Source: Xanthobacteraceae bacterium (GTDB lineage: Bacteria > Pseudomonadota > Alphaproteobacteria > Rhizobiales > Xanthobacteraceae). From it: DNA of 64,000 nucleotides. The notes under the pieces are model-generated. The model was not told the origin of the DNA and did not search any database. It saw only the letters and a list, made by a program, of their open reading frames with translations. Positions 45,806 through 55,852 of this stretch are shown piece after piece. Position 1 is the first letter of the stretch, and each line of letters begins with the position of its first letter. A program made the translations under genes and the position numbers. Location: contig JAHBZB010000003.1 of the NCBI GenBank assembly GCA_019635635.1, positions 372,001 to 436,000 on the forward strand, in the 5' to 3' direction.

Positions 45806-48800
45806 TTACGCGGCCTTCTTCTGCTGTGCGAGTGCGACGAAACTTTCCAGCAGACGTTTCGCGCCTTTCAGACGCGGCTCCATGCGATCCCAGCCGCGCA
45901 GCACGACGAGCGATTGGTCCGGCCGCACGCGCGCGGTCGAGCCTTCCTTTGCGATCCACGAGATCAGCCCGGCCGGATTGTCGAAACGGTTGTTGCGGAA
46001 GGCGATCACCGCCCCCTTTGCGCCGGCCTCGAACTTCGCGATGTTCGCGGCACGGCAGAGCGCCTTGATCGCCACGATCTCGATCAGCATCTTCACTTCG
46101 TCGGGCATCGGGCCAAAGCGGTCTACGATTTCGGCCGCGATCTGGTCTATCTCGGCACCCATGTCGAGTTCGGCAAGGCGGCGATAGAGGCCGAGACGCA
46201 CGGCGAGATCCGGCACGTACTCTTCCGGGATCATGACCGGAGCGCCGACATTGATCTGCGGCGACCACTTGTCGCTCGCAGGCGCATCGACGCCCGCTTT
46301 CAGCATCATCACGGCTTCCTCGAGCATCTCCTGATAAAGCTCGTAGCCGACTTCGCGGATGTGGCCCGACTGCTCGTCGCCGAGCAGGTTGCCTGCGCCG
46401 CGGATGTCGAGATCGTGCGAAGCCAGCTCGAAACCCGCGCCAAGCTGGTCGAGCGATTGCAGGACTTTCAGTCTGCGTTCGGCCTGCGGCGTGATTGGCT
46501 TGTCGGCGGGCACCGTCAGCAGCGCATAGGCGCGCGTTTTCGAGCGGCCGACGCGGCCGCGCAACTGGTAGAGCTGCGCGAGGCCGAAGCGGTCCGCGCG
46601 ATGCACGAGCAGCGTGTTCGCAGTCGGAATGTCGAGACCGGATTCGACGATTGTCGTCGAGAGCAGCACGTCGAACTTTCCGTCATAAAAGTCCGTCATG
46701 ATGCGTTCAAGTTCGGTCGGCGCCATCTGGCCGTGTGCGACGGCCGCTTTTACCTCCGGCACGTGCTGGTCGAGGAATTCCTTGCGGCCCGCAAGGTCCT
46801 CGATGCGAGGGCAGACATAGAACGCCTGCCCGCCACGATATTTTTCGCGCAAGAGCGCCTCGCGCACGATCAAAGGATCGAACGGAGAGACGAAGGTACG
46901 CACCGCAAGCCGGTCGACCGGCGGCGACGCGATCAGCGAGAGTTCACGCACCCCGGTCAGTGCAAGCTGCAAGGTGCGCGGAATGGGTGTCGCGGTCAGC
47001 GTCAGCACATGCACCTCGGTGCGAAGCTCTTTCAGCCGCTCCTTATGCGCGACACCGAAATGCTGCTCTTCGTCGACGATGACGAGCCCGAGATTTTTGA
47101 ATTCGACGGATTTCGCGAGCAGCGCATGCGTGCCGATCACGATGTCAATCGAGCCGTCCGCCAGCCCTGCGCGGGTCTTCGCGATGTCGGCGGAGGAAAC
47201 GAGCCGGCTCGCCTGCCCGATCCGCATCGGAAAGCCGCGGAAACGCTCCGAGAAGGTTTTATAGTGCTGGCGCGCAAGCAGCGTCGTCGGCACCACGACC
47301 GCGACCTGCGCGCCGTTGCTCGCCGCGAGGAACGCCGCGCGTAACGCCACTTCGGTCTTGCCGAAACCGACGTCGCCGCAAACCAGCCGGTCCATCGGCT
47401 TGCCGGCGCCGAGATCGTCGATCACGGCATTGATCGCGGCGTCCTGATCTTCCGTTTCCTCGTATGGGAAGCGCGCGCAGAATTCGTCGTACTGCCCTTC
47501 GGGCACGGTGAAGCGCGGCGCGTCGTGCAGGCTGCGGGCGGCTGCGACCTTCACGAGTGCGGCCGCCATCTCGCGGATGCGCTGCTTGAGCCGGGCCTTG
47601 CGGTTCTGCCAGCCCGCGCCGCCTAGGCGGTCGAGTTCGGCGCCGGTTTCCTCCGAACCGTAGCGCGACAAGAGGTCGAGGTTTTCGACCGGCAGGAACA
47701 GCCGGTTGTTGTCGGCATAATGAATTTCAAGACAGTCGTGCGGCGTGCCGAGCGCCTCGATGGACTTTAGTCCTACGAAGCGGCCAATGCCGTGATCGAC
47801 GTGCACCACGAGATCGCCCGCCGACAGGCTCGTCAGTTCCGCGATGAAGTCCTGCGCGCGGCGCTGCTTGCGTTGCGGTCGCGCGAGCCGGTCGCCGAGA
47901 ATATCCTGCTCGGCAACGATGACCGTGTTCGCGGTCTCAAAACCGGATTCGAGGCCGAGCAGCGCGAAGCCGGTTGCGCTTTCGCTTAGGCGCTCGGCGT
48001 CGCTCCAGCTTTCGACACGGGAGGTCTTGTCGAGGCCATGATCGGCCAGCACCTGCTGCAAGCGCTCGCGCGAACCTTCGCTCCAGGTCGCGATGATTGC
48101 GTGCTTCCCCTCAGTGCGTTTCGCCGCGAGGTGTGCGACCACCGCACCGAACAGGCTTTCGGTCTGGCCGGTACGTTCCGGCGCAAAGTTTCTTCCCGCG
48201 CGAATGCCCGGATCGAACACACGACCCGAGTCCGGAACGCCGAAGGGCGTAATGCGCGCGACCGCTGCTTCCTCGATCTGCTTTCGCCATTCCTTCGGCG
48301 TGAGATAAAGCCGCTCGGCTGCCAGCGGCTTGTAGAGCGGCAATTGGCCGGCATCGAGCGCTTCTTTGCGCGCGTCGTAATAGTCCTCGATCTGTGCGTG
48401 ACGCTCCTGTACCGCTTCTTCGGAAAGCGGCTCGAAGACGATAGGCGTATCCGGCAAGTAATCGAACAGCGTTTCGAGCTTGTCGTGAAACAGCGGCAGC
48501 CAGTGCTCCATGCCCGGATAGCGGCGCCCGGCACTGACCGCTTCGTAGAGCAGGTCGTCGCGCGTGTTGCCGCCAAAGAGCGTCGTGTAGCCTTTGCGGA
48601 AGCGCGAGATCGAGTCTGCGTCGAGCTTGAACTCGCTATTTGCGATCAATTCAAGCGCGGAAAGCGTATCGGCGGAGCGCTGGGTCTGCGGATCGAAGAC
48701 GCGCATCGTTTCGATGCTGTCGCCGAAGAAATCGAGCCGCACCGCGCCGATCCCGCCCGGCGCGAACAGGTCGATGATGCCGCCACGCACCGCGTAGTCG

Positions 48801-49309
48801 CCGGCATCGCGTACCGTCGACGCGCGGCTGTACCCGTTCTCCTCCAGCCACGCGACGACGCGGTCGAAGGCGATATTCAGGTTCGGCTTCAAGCGCAACG
48901 AGGCTTTCGCCACGAAGTCCTTCGGCGGCGTGCGCTGTATGATCGCGTTCACGGTCGTGAGCACGACAAAACGCTCGCTCTGCTCGGCGACGAGACGGGT
49001 CAGCGCCGCCATGCGCCGCGCAGTAATTTCGGCGATTGGGGAAACACGGTCGAACGGCAGACAGTCCCACGCGGGAAAAACGAGCGTCGGCAATTCCGGC
49101 GCGAAGAAGCGAAGCGTGCTCGCGAGAGCGTTCATCCGTTCGGCGTCGCGGCATAGGATGAGAAGACGTTTCGCGGCACCCGCGCGGGCGAAATGCGCAC
49201 GCGCAAGATCGGCAATAACCAATCCGTTCGCGCCTTCCGGTACGCCCGCAACGGTGAGTGGCTGCTGTGGCAGCAGAGCCGCCTGCGAAGTATTGGAGCC
49301 GGTTTTCAC
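45806..49309 (-). CDS. mfd: Transcription-repair coupling factor Mfd
   Basis: This 1167-aa DNA translocase removes stalled RNA polymerase and recruits UvrA. It has the UvrB-like N-terminal module, a CarD-type RNA polymerase interaction domain (about 490-570, GDLVVHVDHGIGRFVGLKSI), a RecG-like helicase core (Walker A GDVGFGKTE, DEEQ in VDEEQHFG, motif VI QLRGRVGRS) and the C-terminal TRCF domain. The start is GTG at 49309, overlapping the sdhE stop (GTGA), so sdhE and mfd are coupled. Confidence 0.97.
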   Translation of the reverse strand: MKTGSNTSQAALLPQQPLTVAGVPEGANGLVIADLARAHFARAGAAKRLLILCRDAERMNALASTLRFFAPELPTLVFPAWDCLPFDRVSPIAEITARRMAALTRLVAEQSERFVVLTTVNAIIQRTPPKDFVAKASLRLKPNLNIAFDRVVAWLEENGYSRASTVRDAGDYAVRGGIIDLFAPGGIGAVRLDFFGDSIETMRVFDPQTQRSADTLSALELIANSEFKLDADSISRFRKGYTTLFGGNTRDDLLYEAVSAGRRYPGMEHWLPLFHDKLETLFDYLPDTPIVFEPLSEEAVQERHAQIEDYYDARKEALDAGQLPLYKPLAAERLYLTPKEWRKQIEEAAVARITPFGVPDSGRVFDPGIRAGRNFAPERTGQTESLFGAVVAHLAAKRTEGKHAIIATWSEGSRERLQQVLADHGLDKTSRVESWSDAERLSESATGFALLGLESGFETANTVIVAEQDILGDRLARPQRKQRRAQDFIAELTSLSAGDLVVHVDHGIGRFVGLKSIEALGTPHDCLEIHYADNNRLFLPVENLDLLSRYGSEETGAELDRLGGAGWQNRKARLKQRIREMAAALVKVAAARSLHDAPRFTVPEGQYDEFCARFPYEETEDQDAAINAVIDDLGAGKPMDRLVCGDVGFGKTEVALRAAFLAASNGAQVAVVVPTTLLARQHYKTFSERFRGFPMRIGQASRLVSSADIAKTRAGLADGSIDIVIGTHALLAKSVEFKNLGLVIVDEEQHFGVAHKERLKELRTEVHVLTLTATPIPRTLQLALTGVRELSLIASPPVDRLAVRTFVSPFDPLIVREALLREKYRGGQAFYVCPRIEDLAGRKEFLDQHVPEVKAAVAHGQMAPTELERIMTDFYDGKFDVLLSTTIVESGLDIPTANTLLVHRADRFGLAQLYQLRGRVGRSKTRAYALLTVPADKPITPQAERRLKVLQSLDQLGAGFELASHDLDIRGAGNLLGDEQSGHIREVGYELYQEMLEEAVMMLKAGVDAPASDKWSPQINVGAPVMIPEEYVPDLAVRLGLYRRLAELDMGAEIDQIAAEIVDRFGPMPDEVKMLIEIVAIKALCRAANIAKFEAGAKGAVIAFRNNRFDNPAGLISWIAKEGSTARVRPDQSLVVLRGWDRMEPRLKGAKRLLESFVALAQQKKAA

Positions 49310-49587
49310 TTCGGCCCGCCGCGGTGAAAGGCGACGATTTTCCGGAAAAGCGGCGAATCGTAATTCGGCGGAACGTCGGCCGTTTCGGCGATCCAGAGAT
49401 AAAGCTCGGGGTCGGGCACTTCCATCAGCGCTTCGAGCACGTCGATTTCGGCGTCGGTCAGCGACGCGACCTGCGCGTCCACGAAGCGGCCGAGCACCAG
49501 GTCCATTTCCCGCGTGCCGCGATGCCAGGCGCGAAAGCGCAGCCGCTTCCGCCGTTCGTCGAGATTATCCGTCGCTTCGTTCACCAC
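49306..49587 (-). CDS. sdhE: FAD assembly factor SdhE (succinate dehydrogenase assembly)
   Basis: This 93-aa all-helical protein promotes covalent FAD attachment to SdhA. It carries the RGxxE signature at 23-27 (HRGTREMD) followed by LVLGRFVDAQV. The start is judged to be GTG at 49587 (or GTG 49584), with GGAG five to eight bases upstream and the normal family length. A longer frame to a TTG at 49713 gives a basic extension unlike the family and would overlap the recG start. It is coupled to mfd. Confidence 0.9.
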   Translation of the reverse strand: MVNEATDNLDERRKRLRFRAWHRGTREMDLVLGRFVDAQVASLTDAEIDVLEALMEVPDPELYLWIAETADVPPNYDSPLFRKIVAFHRGGPK

Positions 49588-49712
49588 ATCCGCTCCAACG
49601 CCAAAAGCCCGGACGTGCCGGGCGTGCCTCTCTTGCCGCGCGCGGCGCGAGATTTCAAGCGCGTTCCGCGCATGGTTGCGCGGCGATTTCGGTTCGGCCA
49701 CCTTGGGCGGCA

Positions 49713-51806
49713 ATGCGTCCGCCGATCCTCAATCCGCTTTTCGCCGGTCTCACCCGCGTTTCGGGCGTGGGGCCGAAGTTCCTGAAATTGTTCGAGCGTC
49801 TGTTCGGCAGCAACGAGCCGCGTTTCCTCGAGGCGCTGTTCCACCTGCCCTACAGCGCCATCGACCGCCGCGAGCGTCCGAAACTCAGCGAGGTGAAGCC
49901 GGACAGCATCGTCACGGTCGAAGTGCATATCGACAAGCACAAGCCCGCGCCGCCCCGGGGCCGTGCGCCGCATCGCGTCTCGGCCCATGACGAGACCAAT
50001 GACATCGAGTTCGTGTTCTTCGGCATGCCGCGCGAGCGGATCGAGAAGATGCTTCCCGTGGGCGAGAAGCGCTTCGTCTCCGGCAAGGCCGTGCTCTACG
50101 ACGGCCGCCTGCAAATGACGCATCCGGATCGCGTAACCGGCGAAGACGGGCTCGATAAGATCGCCGAAGTCGAGCCGGTCTATCCTCTGACGCAAGGGCT
50201 TTCGAACGCGATGGTTCGCCGCGCGTGCGCGGCTGCGCTCGAACGCGTTGCGGAATTGCCCGAGTGGATCGACGCAACGTTCCTGAAATCGAAAAGCTAT
50301 GAGGGCTTTCGATCTTCGCTCGCGCATTTGCACAAACCGTCCGAACCGGCCGACGTAGAGCCTAGCTCTCCGTTCCGCTCTCGCCTCGCCTATGACGAAT
50401 TGCTCGCGCATCAGCTCGCGCTGTCGCTGGTTCGAAGCGACATGAAGCGCGATCCGGGTCGCGCGCATCTCGCTTCGGGCGCTTTGCAGGCCAGGATCGA
50501 AGCGGCGTTGCCGTTCTCGCTGACGAATTCGCAGCGGCAGGCCGTCGAAGACATCAAACGCGACCTTTCTTCGCATGAGCGCATGCTGCGTCTTCTCCAG
50601 GGCGACGTTGGTTCAGGCAAGACGCTGGTGGCGCTGCTCGCCGCTGCTCATGTGATCGAAAGCGGCAAGCAGGCTGCGATCATGGCGCCGACCGAGGTAC
50701 TTGCGCGTCAGCATTACCAGCGCATCGCACCGCTCGCGGCCGCCGCCGGTATTCGCGTCGAGATTTTGACCGGCCGCGAACGCGGCGCTTCGCGCGAAGC
50801 GATGCTCGCCGATCTAGCCTCAGGCGCGGTGCAGTTGCTCGTCGGCACGCATGCCGTATTTCAGGATGACGTGATCTTCCATGATCTCGCGCTCGCGGTC
50901 GTAGACGAGCAGCATCGCTTCGGCGTGCACCAGCGTCTCGCGCTCGCGGACAAGGGCGATGCGACCGATGTGCTGGTGATGACGGCGACCCCGATCCCGC
51001 GCACGCTGGTGCTGACCTATTTCGGCGACATGGATGTTTCCGAGTTGCGCGAAAAGCCCGCCGGGCGCCAGCCGATTGAAACCGTCGCGGTCGCGTTGGA
51101 GCGGCTCGACGAGGTGGTCGACGCGGTGCATCGCGCGGCGGAGAGTGGCGCGCGGGCCTACTGGATTTGTCCGCTGGTCGAAGAGTCGGAAGAAGTCGAC
51201 TTCGCCGCCGCCGAAGCGCGCTACGCACACTTGCAGGATATTTTCGGCACGCGCGTCGGGCTCGTCCACGGCAAGATGAAAGCAACCGACAAGGACGATG
51301 CGATGGCCCGCTTCGCGAGCGGCCGGACTCCTGTGCTGGTCGCGACGACGGTCGTTGAAGTCGGCGTCGATGTGCCGGAGGCGACGATCATGGTGATCGA
51401 GCACGCCGAGCGCTTTGGGCTCGCGCAGTTGCACCAGCTTCGCGGCCGCGTCGGACGCGGTAAGGACAAATCGACCTGTGTCCTGCTCTATCGCGCGCCG
51501 CTCGGGCAAACCGCGAAGCGGCGGATCGAAACCATGCGCGCGACCGAAGACGGCTTCCGGATCGCGGAGGAGGATCTCGCGCTACGCGGCGAAGGCGAAA
51601 TCCTCGGCACGCGGCAGAGCGGCTTGCCCGGGTTCAAGCTCGCCGACGCAAGCGTCCATCGCGGTCTGCTGGAAGTGGCGCGCAAGGACGCGGCGCTGAT
51701 CGTCGCAAACGATCCACAACTGAAAGGCGCGCGCGGCGAAGCGCTGCGCGTGCTCCTGCATCTGTTCGAGCGCGAGGATGCGGTGCGGCTGCTCGACGCC
51801 GGCTAG
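49713..51806 (+). CDS. recG: ATP-dependent DNA helicase RecG
   Basis: This 697-aa helicase remodels stalled replication forks. It has the N-terminal wedge domain with OB fold (about 60-160), a helicase core with Walker A GDVGSGKT, DEQH in VVDEQHRFGVHQR, and motif VI HQLRGRVGRGKD, and the RecG C-terminal region GTRQSGLPGF. The ATG at 49713 gives the standard start MRPPILNPLFAGLTRVSGVG. The frame is open upstream but that is antisense to sdhE and mfd. It is divergent from sdhE. Confidence 0.96.
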   Translation: MRPPILNPLFAGLTRVSGVGPKFLKLFERLFGSNEPRFLEALFHLPYSAIDRRERPKLSEVKPDSIVTVEVHIDKHKPAPPRGRAPHRVSAHDETNDIEFVFFGMPRERIEKMLPVGEKRFVSGKAVLYDGRLQMTHPDRVTGEDGLDKIAEVEPVYPLTQGLSNAMVRRACAAALERVAELPEWIDATFLKSKSYEGFRSSLAHLHKPSEPADVEPSSPFRSRLAYDELLAHQLALSLVRSDMKRDPGRAHLASGALQARIEAALPFSLTNSQRQAVEDIKRDLSSHERMLRLLQGDVGSGKTLVALLAAAHVIESGKQAAIMAPTEVLARQHYQRIAPLAAAAGIRVEILTGRERGASREAMLADLASGAVQLLVGTHAVFQDDVIFHDLALAVVDEQHRFGVHQRLALADKGDATDVLVMTATPIPRTLVLTYFGDMDVSELREKPAGRQPIETVAVALERLDEVVDAVHRAAESGARAYWICPLVEESEEVDFAAAEARYAHLQDIFGTRVGLVHGKMKATDKDDAMARFASGRTPVLVATTVVEVGVDVPEATIMVIEHAERFGLAQLHQLRGRVGRGKDKSTCVLLYRAPLGQTAKRRIETMRATEDGFRIAEEDLALRGEGEILGTRQSGLPGFKLADASVHRGLLEVARKDAALIVANDPQLKGARGEALRVLLHLFEREDAVRLLDAG

Positions 51807-51807
51807 T

Positions 51808-52290
51808 TCACGCGCCGGCGTAACGGTTCGGGCCGTAGCGGTTGTTGCCCGGGTTGCTCGGGATGATGCCGAATACGATGTAGATCACGATGAAGCTGAC
51901 CAGCGTCAGCAGGCTTGCCACCAGGATCAGAACCAGGCCTGTACCCTGAAACGGATTGAACGGGTTCGCGGAGAGTGCGGCGATGAAAGCGCCGAACAGC
52001 AGGAACCAGCAGGCGATCGGCAGGAGGATCCACCATCCGCTCCGGCCGATGTCGTGAAGGCGGCGAACGGTGACGGTGAGCGAGGGGAAAAACAGCGCAA
52101 GCCCGATGACGAGGCCGAACGGACCCATCTCCCAGCCGCGGAAGATCGCGAAATCCAGTACCGCCGCGACGATGCTGACGATGAAGGCGAACAGCATCCA
52201 CCACCAGTATTCGGCGCGCGACGCGCGGTCGCGGAAATTCATGTAATTGAAAAACGTCTCGCCAATCGCTTCGCCGAAGCTCATCGCCAT
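51808..52290 (-). CDS. DUF805 family membrane protein
   Basis: This 160-aa protein has four hydrophobic segments and the DUF805 signatures (NYMNFRDRASRAEYWWW near the N-terminus and VRRLHDIGRSGWW in the middle). The function of this family is unknown. GGGGG precedes the ATG at 52290 by six bases. It follows glmS by 128 bp and its stop is one base from the convergent recG stop. Confidence 0.9.
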   Translation of the reverse strand: MAMSFGEAIGETFFNYMNFRDRASRAEYWWWMLFAFIVSIVAAVLDFAIFRGWEMGPFGLVIGLALFFPSLTVTVRRLHDIGRSGWWILLPIACWFLLFGAFIAALSANPFNPFQGTGLVLILVASLLTLVSFIVIYIVFGIIPSNPGNNRYGPNRYAGA

Positions 52291-52418
52291 GAGCAGCCCC
52301 CGTCTCGAATTGATGGCGCGAACCTTAGCAATGCTCCCGGAAAATGGAAGTAGCGGGCCTCCTGGAGTCGTTCACATCGGCGGCATTATCCCCGTGCGGC
52401 GCGGGTCCGGGCTTCCGT

Positions 52419-54242
52419 CTATTCGACGGTGACGGACTTCGCCAGATTCCGGGGCTGATCCACGTCCGTGCCGCGCATGACGGCGACGTGATAGGCGAGC
52501 AACTGCACGGGAATCGAGAATACGAGCGGCGTCACGGTCGCCGGCATCTCGGGCAGCACCAGCACGGCCTCGGCCTTCACGCCGGCATTGGCCGCGCCTT
52601 TGGCGTCGGTCACGAGCACGATCCGGCCGCCGCGCGCCAGCACCTCCTGCATGTTGGAGGCGGTCTTCTCGAAGATGAAATCATGCGGCGCGATCACGAC
52701 GACCGGCATGTTCTCGTCGATCAGCGCGATGGGACCGTGCTTGAGTTCGCCCGCGGCATAGCCCTCGGCGTGGATGTAGGAAATTTCTTTCAGCTTCAGC
52801 GCGCCTTCGAGCGCCAGCGGATAATTCGTGCCGCGGCCGAGATAGAGCACGTCGCTCGCGTCTGCGATCTGCTTCGCGAGCCGCTCGATATGCTCCTCGA
52901 GTTTCAGCGCCTCGGACATGTGGCGCGGCACTTCGATCAGTGCGTGTACAAGCTTGCGCTCGTCGTCGCGGGAAAGGTTTCCGCGCACCTTGCCGGCACC
53001 GATCGCGAGCACCGCAAGTGCGGCCAACTGGCAGGTGAAAGCCTTGGTCGAGGCGACGCCGATCTCGGGTCCTGCGAGCGTCGGCATGATTGCGCCGCTC
53101 TCGCGTGCAATCGTCGAGGTCGGCACGTTCACGATGGAAAGCGTATGCTGGCCGTGGTCCTTCGCGTAGCGGAGCGAAGCGAGCGTATCGGCAGTCTCGC
53201 CCGACTGCGACACGAAGATTGCAAGTCCGTTTTTCGGCATCGGCGCATCGCGATAGCGGAACTCGGACGCAATATCGACGTCGACGGTGATGCGGGCGAA
53301 GCGCTCGAACCAGTATTTCGCAACCAGTCCCGCGTAATAGGCCGTGCCGCAGGCCGAAATCGTGATCCGCTCAACATCCTTGAAGTCGAACGGCAGCTTC
53401 GGCAGCCGCACTTCCTCGCGCGCCATGTCGATGTAATGCGAGAGCGTGTGGCCGACGACTTCGGGCTGCTCGTGAATTTCCTTCGCCATGAAGTGGCGAT
53501 GGTTGCCTTTGTCGACAATGAATGAACCTGCGGCGACGATCTGCGTTGGACGATGGACGATGACGCCCTTCTCGTCGCGGATTTCGACGCTTTCGCGCGT
53601 CAGCACCGCAAGGTCGCCTTCCTCGAGGTAGGCAATCTTGTTGGTCATCGGCGCAAGCGCGATCGCATCCGAGCCTAAGAACATCTCGCCGTTGCCGTAG
53701 CCGACCGCGAGCGGACTGCCGCGGCGTGCGCCGATCAGGAGATCGTTTTCGCCCTTGAACAGGAATCCGAGGGCGAACGCGCCGCGCAGTTTCGGAAGCG
53801 ATTCCGCGACCGCTTCCACCGGGCCTTTGCCCTTGTTCATTGCATTGGTAACGAGATGCGCGACGACTTCGGTGTCGGTCTCGGTGAGAAACTTCGCGCC
53901 TTCCTTCTCGAGTTCTTCGCGCAGTTCGCGGAAGTTCTCGATGATGCCGTTGTGGACAACGGCGAGTTTCTCGGTCGCGTGCGGATGCGCGTTAATCTCG
54001 TTCGGCGCGCCGTGCGTCGCCCAGCGGGTATGGCCGATGCCGATCTTGCCGTTCAGCGGCTCTTTATGCAGGCGCGTTTCGAGTTCGCGCAACTTGCCTT
54101 CCGCGCGGCGGCGCGTCAGCGCGCCGTCTTCGAGCGTTGCGACGCCCGCCGAGTCGTAGCCGCGATATTCGAGCAGCTTGAGCGCTTCGACGAGTTGCGG
54201 CGCGACCGCCGATTTACCGAGAATGCCAACAATGCCGCACAT
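52419..54242 (-). CDS. glmS: Glutamine--fructose-6-phosphate aminotransferase (isomerizing)
   Basis: This 607-aa enzyme makes glucosamine-6-phosphate from fructose-6-phosphate and glutamine, the entry to peptidoglycan and LPS amino sugars. Cys2 is the glutaminase nucleophile (MCGIVGILGK), followed by HTRWATHG; two SIS domains (about 280-420 and 455-595) bind the sugar. It ends with the normal tail AKSVTVE. It is 112 bp downstream of glmU; its leader can form a stem that covers the likely ribosome-binding site. Confidence 0.97.
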   Translation of the reverse strand: MCGIVGILGKSAVAPQLVEALKLLEYRGYDSAGVATLEDGALTRRRAEGKLRELETRLHKEPLNGKIGIGHTRWATHGAPNEINAHPHATEKLAVVHNGIIENFRELREELEKEGAKFLTETDTEVVAHLVTNAMNKGKGPVEAVAESLPKLRGAFALGFLFKGENDLLIGARRGSPLAVGYGNGEMFLGSDAIALAPMTNKIAYLEEGDLAVLTRESVEIRDEKGVIVHRPTQIVAAGSFIVDKGNHRHFMAKEIHEQPEVVGHTLSHYIDMAREEVRLPKLPFDFKDVERITISACGTAYYAGLVAKYWFERFARITVDVDIASEFRYRDAPMPKNGLAIFVSQSGETADTLASLRYAKDHGQHTLSIVNVPTSTIARESGAIMPTLAGPEIGVASTKAFTCQLAALAVLAIGAGKVRGNLSRDDERKLVHALIEVPRHMSEALKLEEHIERLAKQIADASDVLYLGRGTNYPLALEGALKLKEISYIHAEGYAAGELKHGPIALIDENMPVVVIAPHDFIFEKTASNMQEVLARGGRIVLVTDAKGAANAGVKAEAVLVLPEMPATVTPLVFSIPVQLLAYHVAVMRGTDVDQPRNLAKSVTVE

Positions 54243-54252
54243 ACGAGCGGTG

Positions 54253-54304
54253 ACCCCTCTCCGAATTTCCCAAAGAATCTACCTGAAACCCGTTTAAGAG
54301 GGGT
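54253..54304 (-). promoter_or_regulatory. Possible SD-sequestering stem in the glmS leader
   Basis: On the coding (minus) strand ACCCCTCT (54304-54297) can pair fully with AGAGGGGT (54260-54253), which overlaps the GGAGAGGGG ribosome-binding-like stretch 10 bases before the glmS ATG. The loop is 36 bases. Pairing would hide the ribosome site. It does not resemble the glmS ribozyme core. Confidence 0.35.
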
Positions 54305-54354
54305 TCCGTCGAAGCATGAAATCAAAATCCGTTGCGTAGGATTTCGGCGTTTCG

Positions 54355-55695
54355 TTAATCGTGTTTCTTGGCTTTTCCGCGTGTTTTGCGCACTTCCGCG
54401 GCCCAGCCTTCCTTAACGGCCTGGCGCCCGCGCGCAACCGCAAGCGCGTCCGCGGGCACATCATCGGTCACGACGGAGCCGGTACCGACATAGGCACCCT
54501 TGCCGATTTTCACAGGGGCCACCAGCGCGGAATTCGAGCCGATGAAGGCGCCCTCGCCGATCTCGGTCTTGTGCTTGTCGTAGCCGTCGTAATTGCAGGT
54601 GATGGTGCCCGCGCCGATGTTGGCATTCGCGCCTACCGAGGCATCGCCGACATACGAAAGATGGTTCGCCTTTGCGCCGTCGCCGAAGGTCGCCGCTTTC
54701 ACCTCGACAAAATTTCCGATTTTGCTTTTCGCGCCGAGTCTCGTGCCGGGCCGAAGCCGTGCAAAGGGACCGACCGACGCGCCCTCGCCGACTTCCGCGC
54801 CTTCAAGATGCGAGAAGGCCTTGATGGTCGCGCCGTCTTTCACCACGACGCCAGGACCGAACACGACGTTCGGCTCGATGGTCACGTCCTTGCCGAGTTT
54901 GGTGTCGGCGCTGAAGAACACCGTCTCGGGCGCGGCAAGCGTAACACCGTTTTCGAGCGCGGCCTTGCGCATGCGTTTCTGCAGTTCGGCTTCGGCTTCG
55001 GCGAGCTGCGCGCGATCGTTGATGCCCATGACTTCCTCCTCCGGCGCTTCGCGCACCGTGACGTTCAGGTTTTTGGCGCGCGCGAGCGCGACCGCGTCGG
55101 TGAGATAGAATTCGCGCTTGGCATTTTCATTGCCGATCGCCTCGATCAGCGAAAGCGCATGCTTGCCGCTGAATGCCATGATGCCTGCATTGCAGAGGCC
55201 GATTTTCTTTTCGTCGTCGCTCGCATCTTTCTCTTCGCGGATCGCAACGAGATTGCCGTCCTTTTCGACCAGACGGCCATAGCCATGCGGATCCTTCGGC
55301 CGGAAGCCGAGCACGGCGACCGCCGCATCCTCCAGCGCCTCGCCAAGCACCGCGAAAGTTTCGGCGCGCAGGAGTGGCGTGTCGCCAAAAGCCACGATCA
55401 GATTGTCGCCGCCACCGAGCGCGGCTTTTGCCTGCAACACCGCATGCGCTGTGCCGAGCCGCTCGCGCTGCACGAATACCCCCGCGGACGGCGCGAGCTT
55501 CTTCACTTCGGCAGCGACGTCCTCGCGCTCGGGTCCGATCACGACGTCGATTGCGGACGCCCCGCTGGCATTGGCGGCGGCGAGCACATGGCCGATCAGC
55601 GAGCGCCCGCCAACCTTGTGCAGCACCTTCGGCAGCGCCGAGCGCATCCGGGTGCCTTCGCCGGCGGCGAGAATGAGGATCCTGTTCGTGGTCAA
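54355..55695 (-). CDS. glmU: Bifunctional UDP-N-acetylglucosamine pyrophosphorylase / glucosamine-1-phosphate N-acetyltransferase
   Basis: This 446-aa enzyme acetylates glucosamine-1-phosphate and couples it to UTP. The N-terminal uridyltransferase has [11 protein letters not shown] and [14 protein letters not shown]; the C-terminal left-handed beta-helix has [11 protein letters not shown]-type hexapeptides, and the acetyltransferase residues lie in [19 protein letters not shown]. The start is TTG at 55695 with GGAAGG six bases upstream; no ATG fits. glmS follows on the same strand. Confidence 0.95.
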   Translation of the reverse strand: MTTNRILILAAGEGTRMRSALPKVLHKVGGRSLIGHVLAAANASGASAIDVVIGPEREDVAAEVKKLAPSAGVFVQRERLGTAHAVLQAKAALGGGDNLIVAFGDTPLLRAETFAVLGEALEDAAVAVLGFRPKDPHGYGRLVEKDGNLVAIREEKDASDDEKKIGLCNAGIMAFSGKHALSLIEAIGNENAKREFYLTDAVALARAKNLNVTVREAPEEEVMGINDRAQLAEAEAELQKRMRKAALENGVTLAAPETVFFSADTKLGKDVTIEPNVVFGPGVVVKDGATIKAFSHLEGAEVGEGASVGPFARLRPGTRLGAKSKIGNFVEVKAATFGDGAKANHLSYVGDASVGANANIGAGTITCNYDGYDKHKTEIGEGAFIGSNSALVAPVKIGKGAYVGTGSVVTDDVPADALAVARGRQAVKEGWAAEVRKTRGKAKKHD

Positions 55696-55852
55696 AAAAT
55701 GCCTTCCCGGGTGGGTCCGTCCGCCAGACCGGCGTCGAGTGAGCCAGGTCGGGCGGTTTAGCCGATGCCCGCCCCCGCAGGAAGCGCGGCGAGGTCTGGT
55801 GGGCCGACTCTGGTAAATTGTGCCTAGCGATTCGCAATCCGGCCCGGCACCC

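Noticed and set aside
45914-47344. 476-codon plus-strand open frame
   Set aside because: It is antisense to mfd and shows no protein family pattern.
54253-54304. glmS ribozyme
   Set aside because: Only a simple stem is present; the double-pseudoknot core sequences of the ribozyme are not visible and the class is mostly found in Firmicutes.
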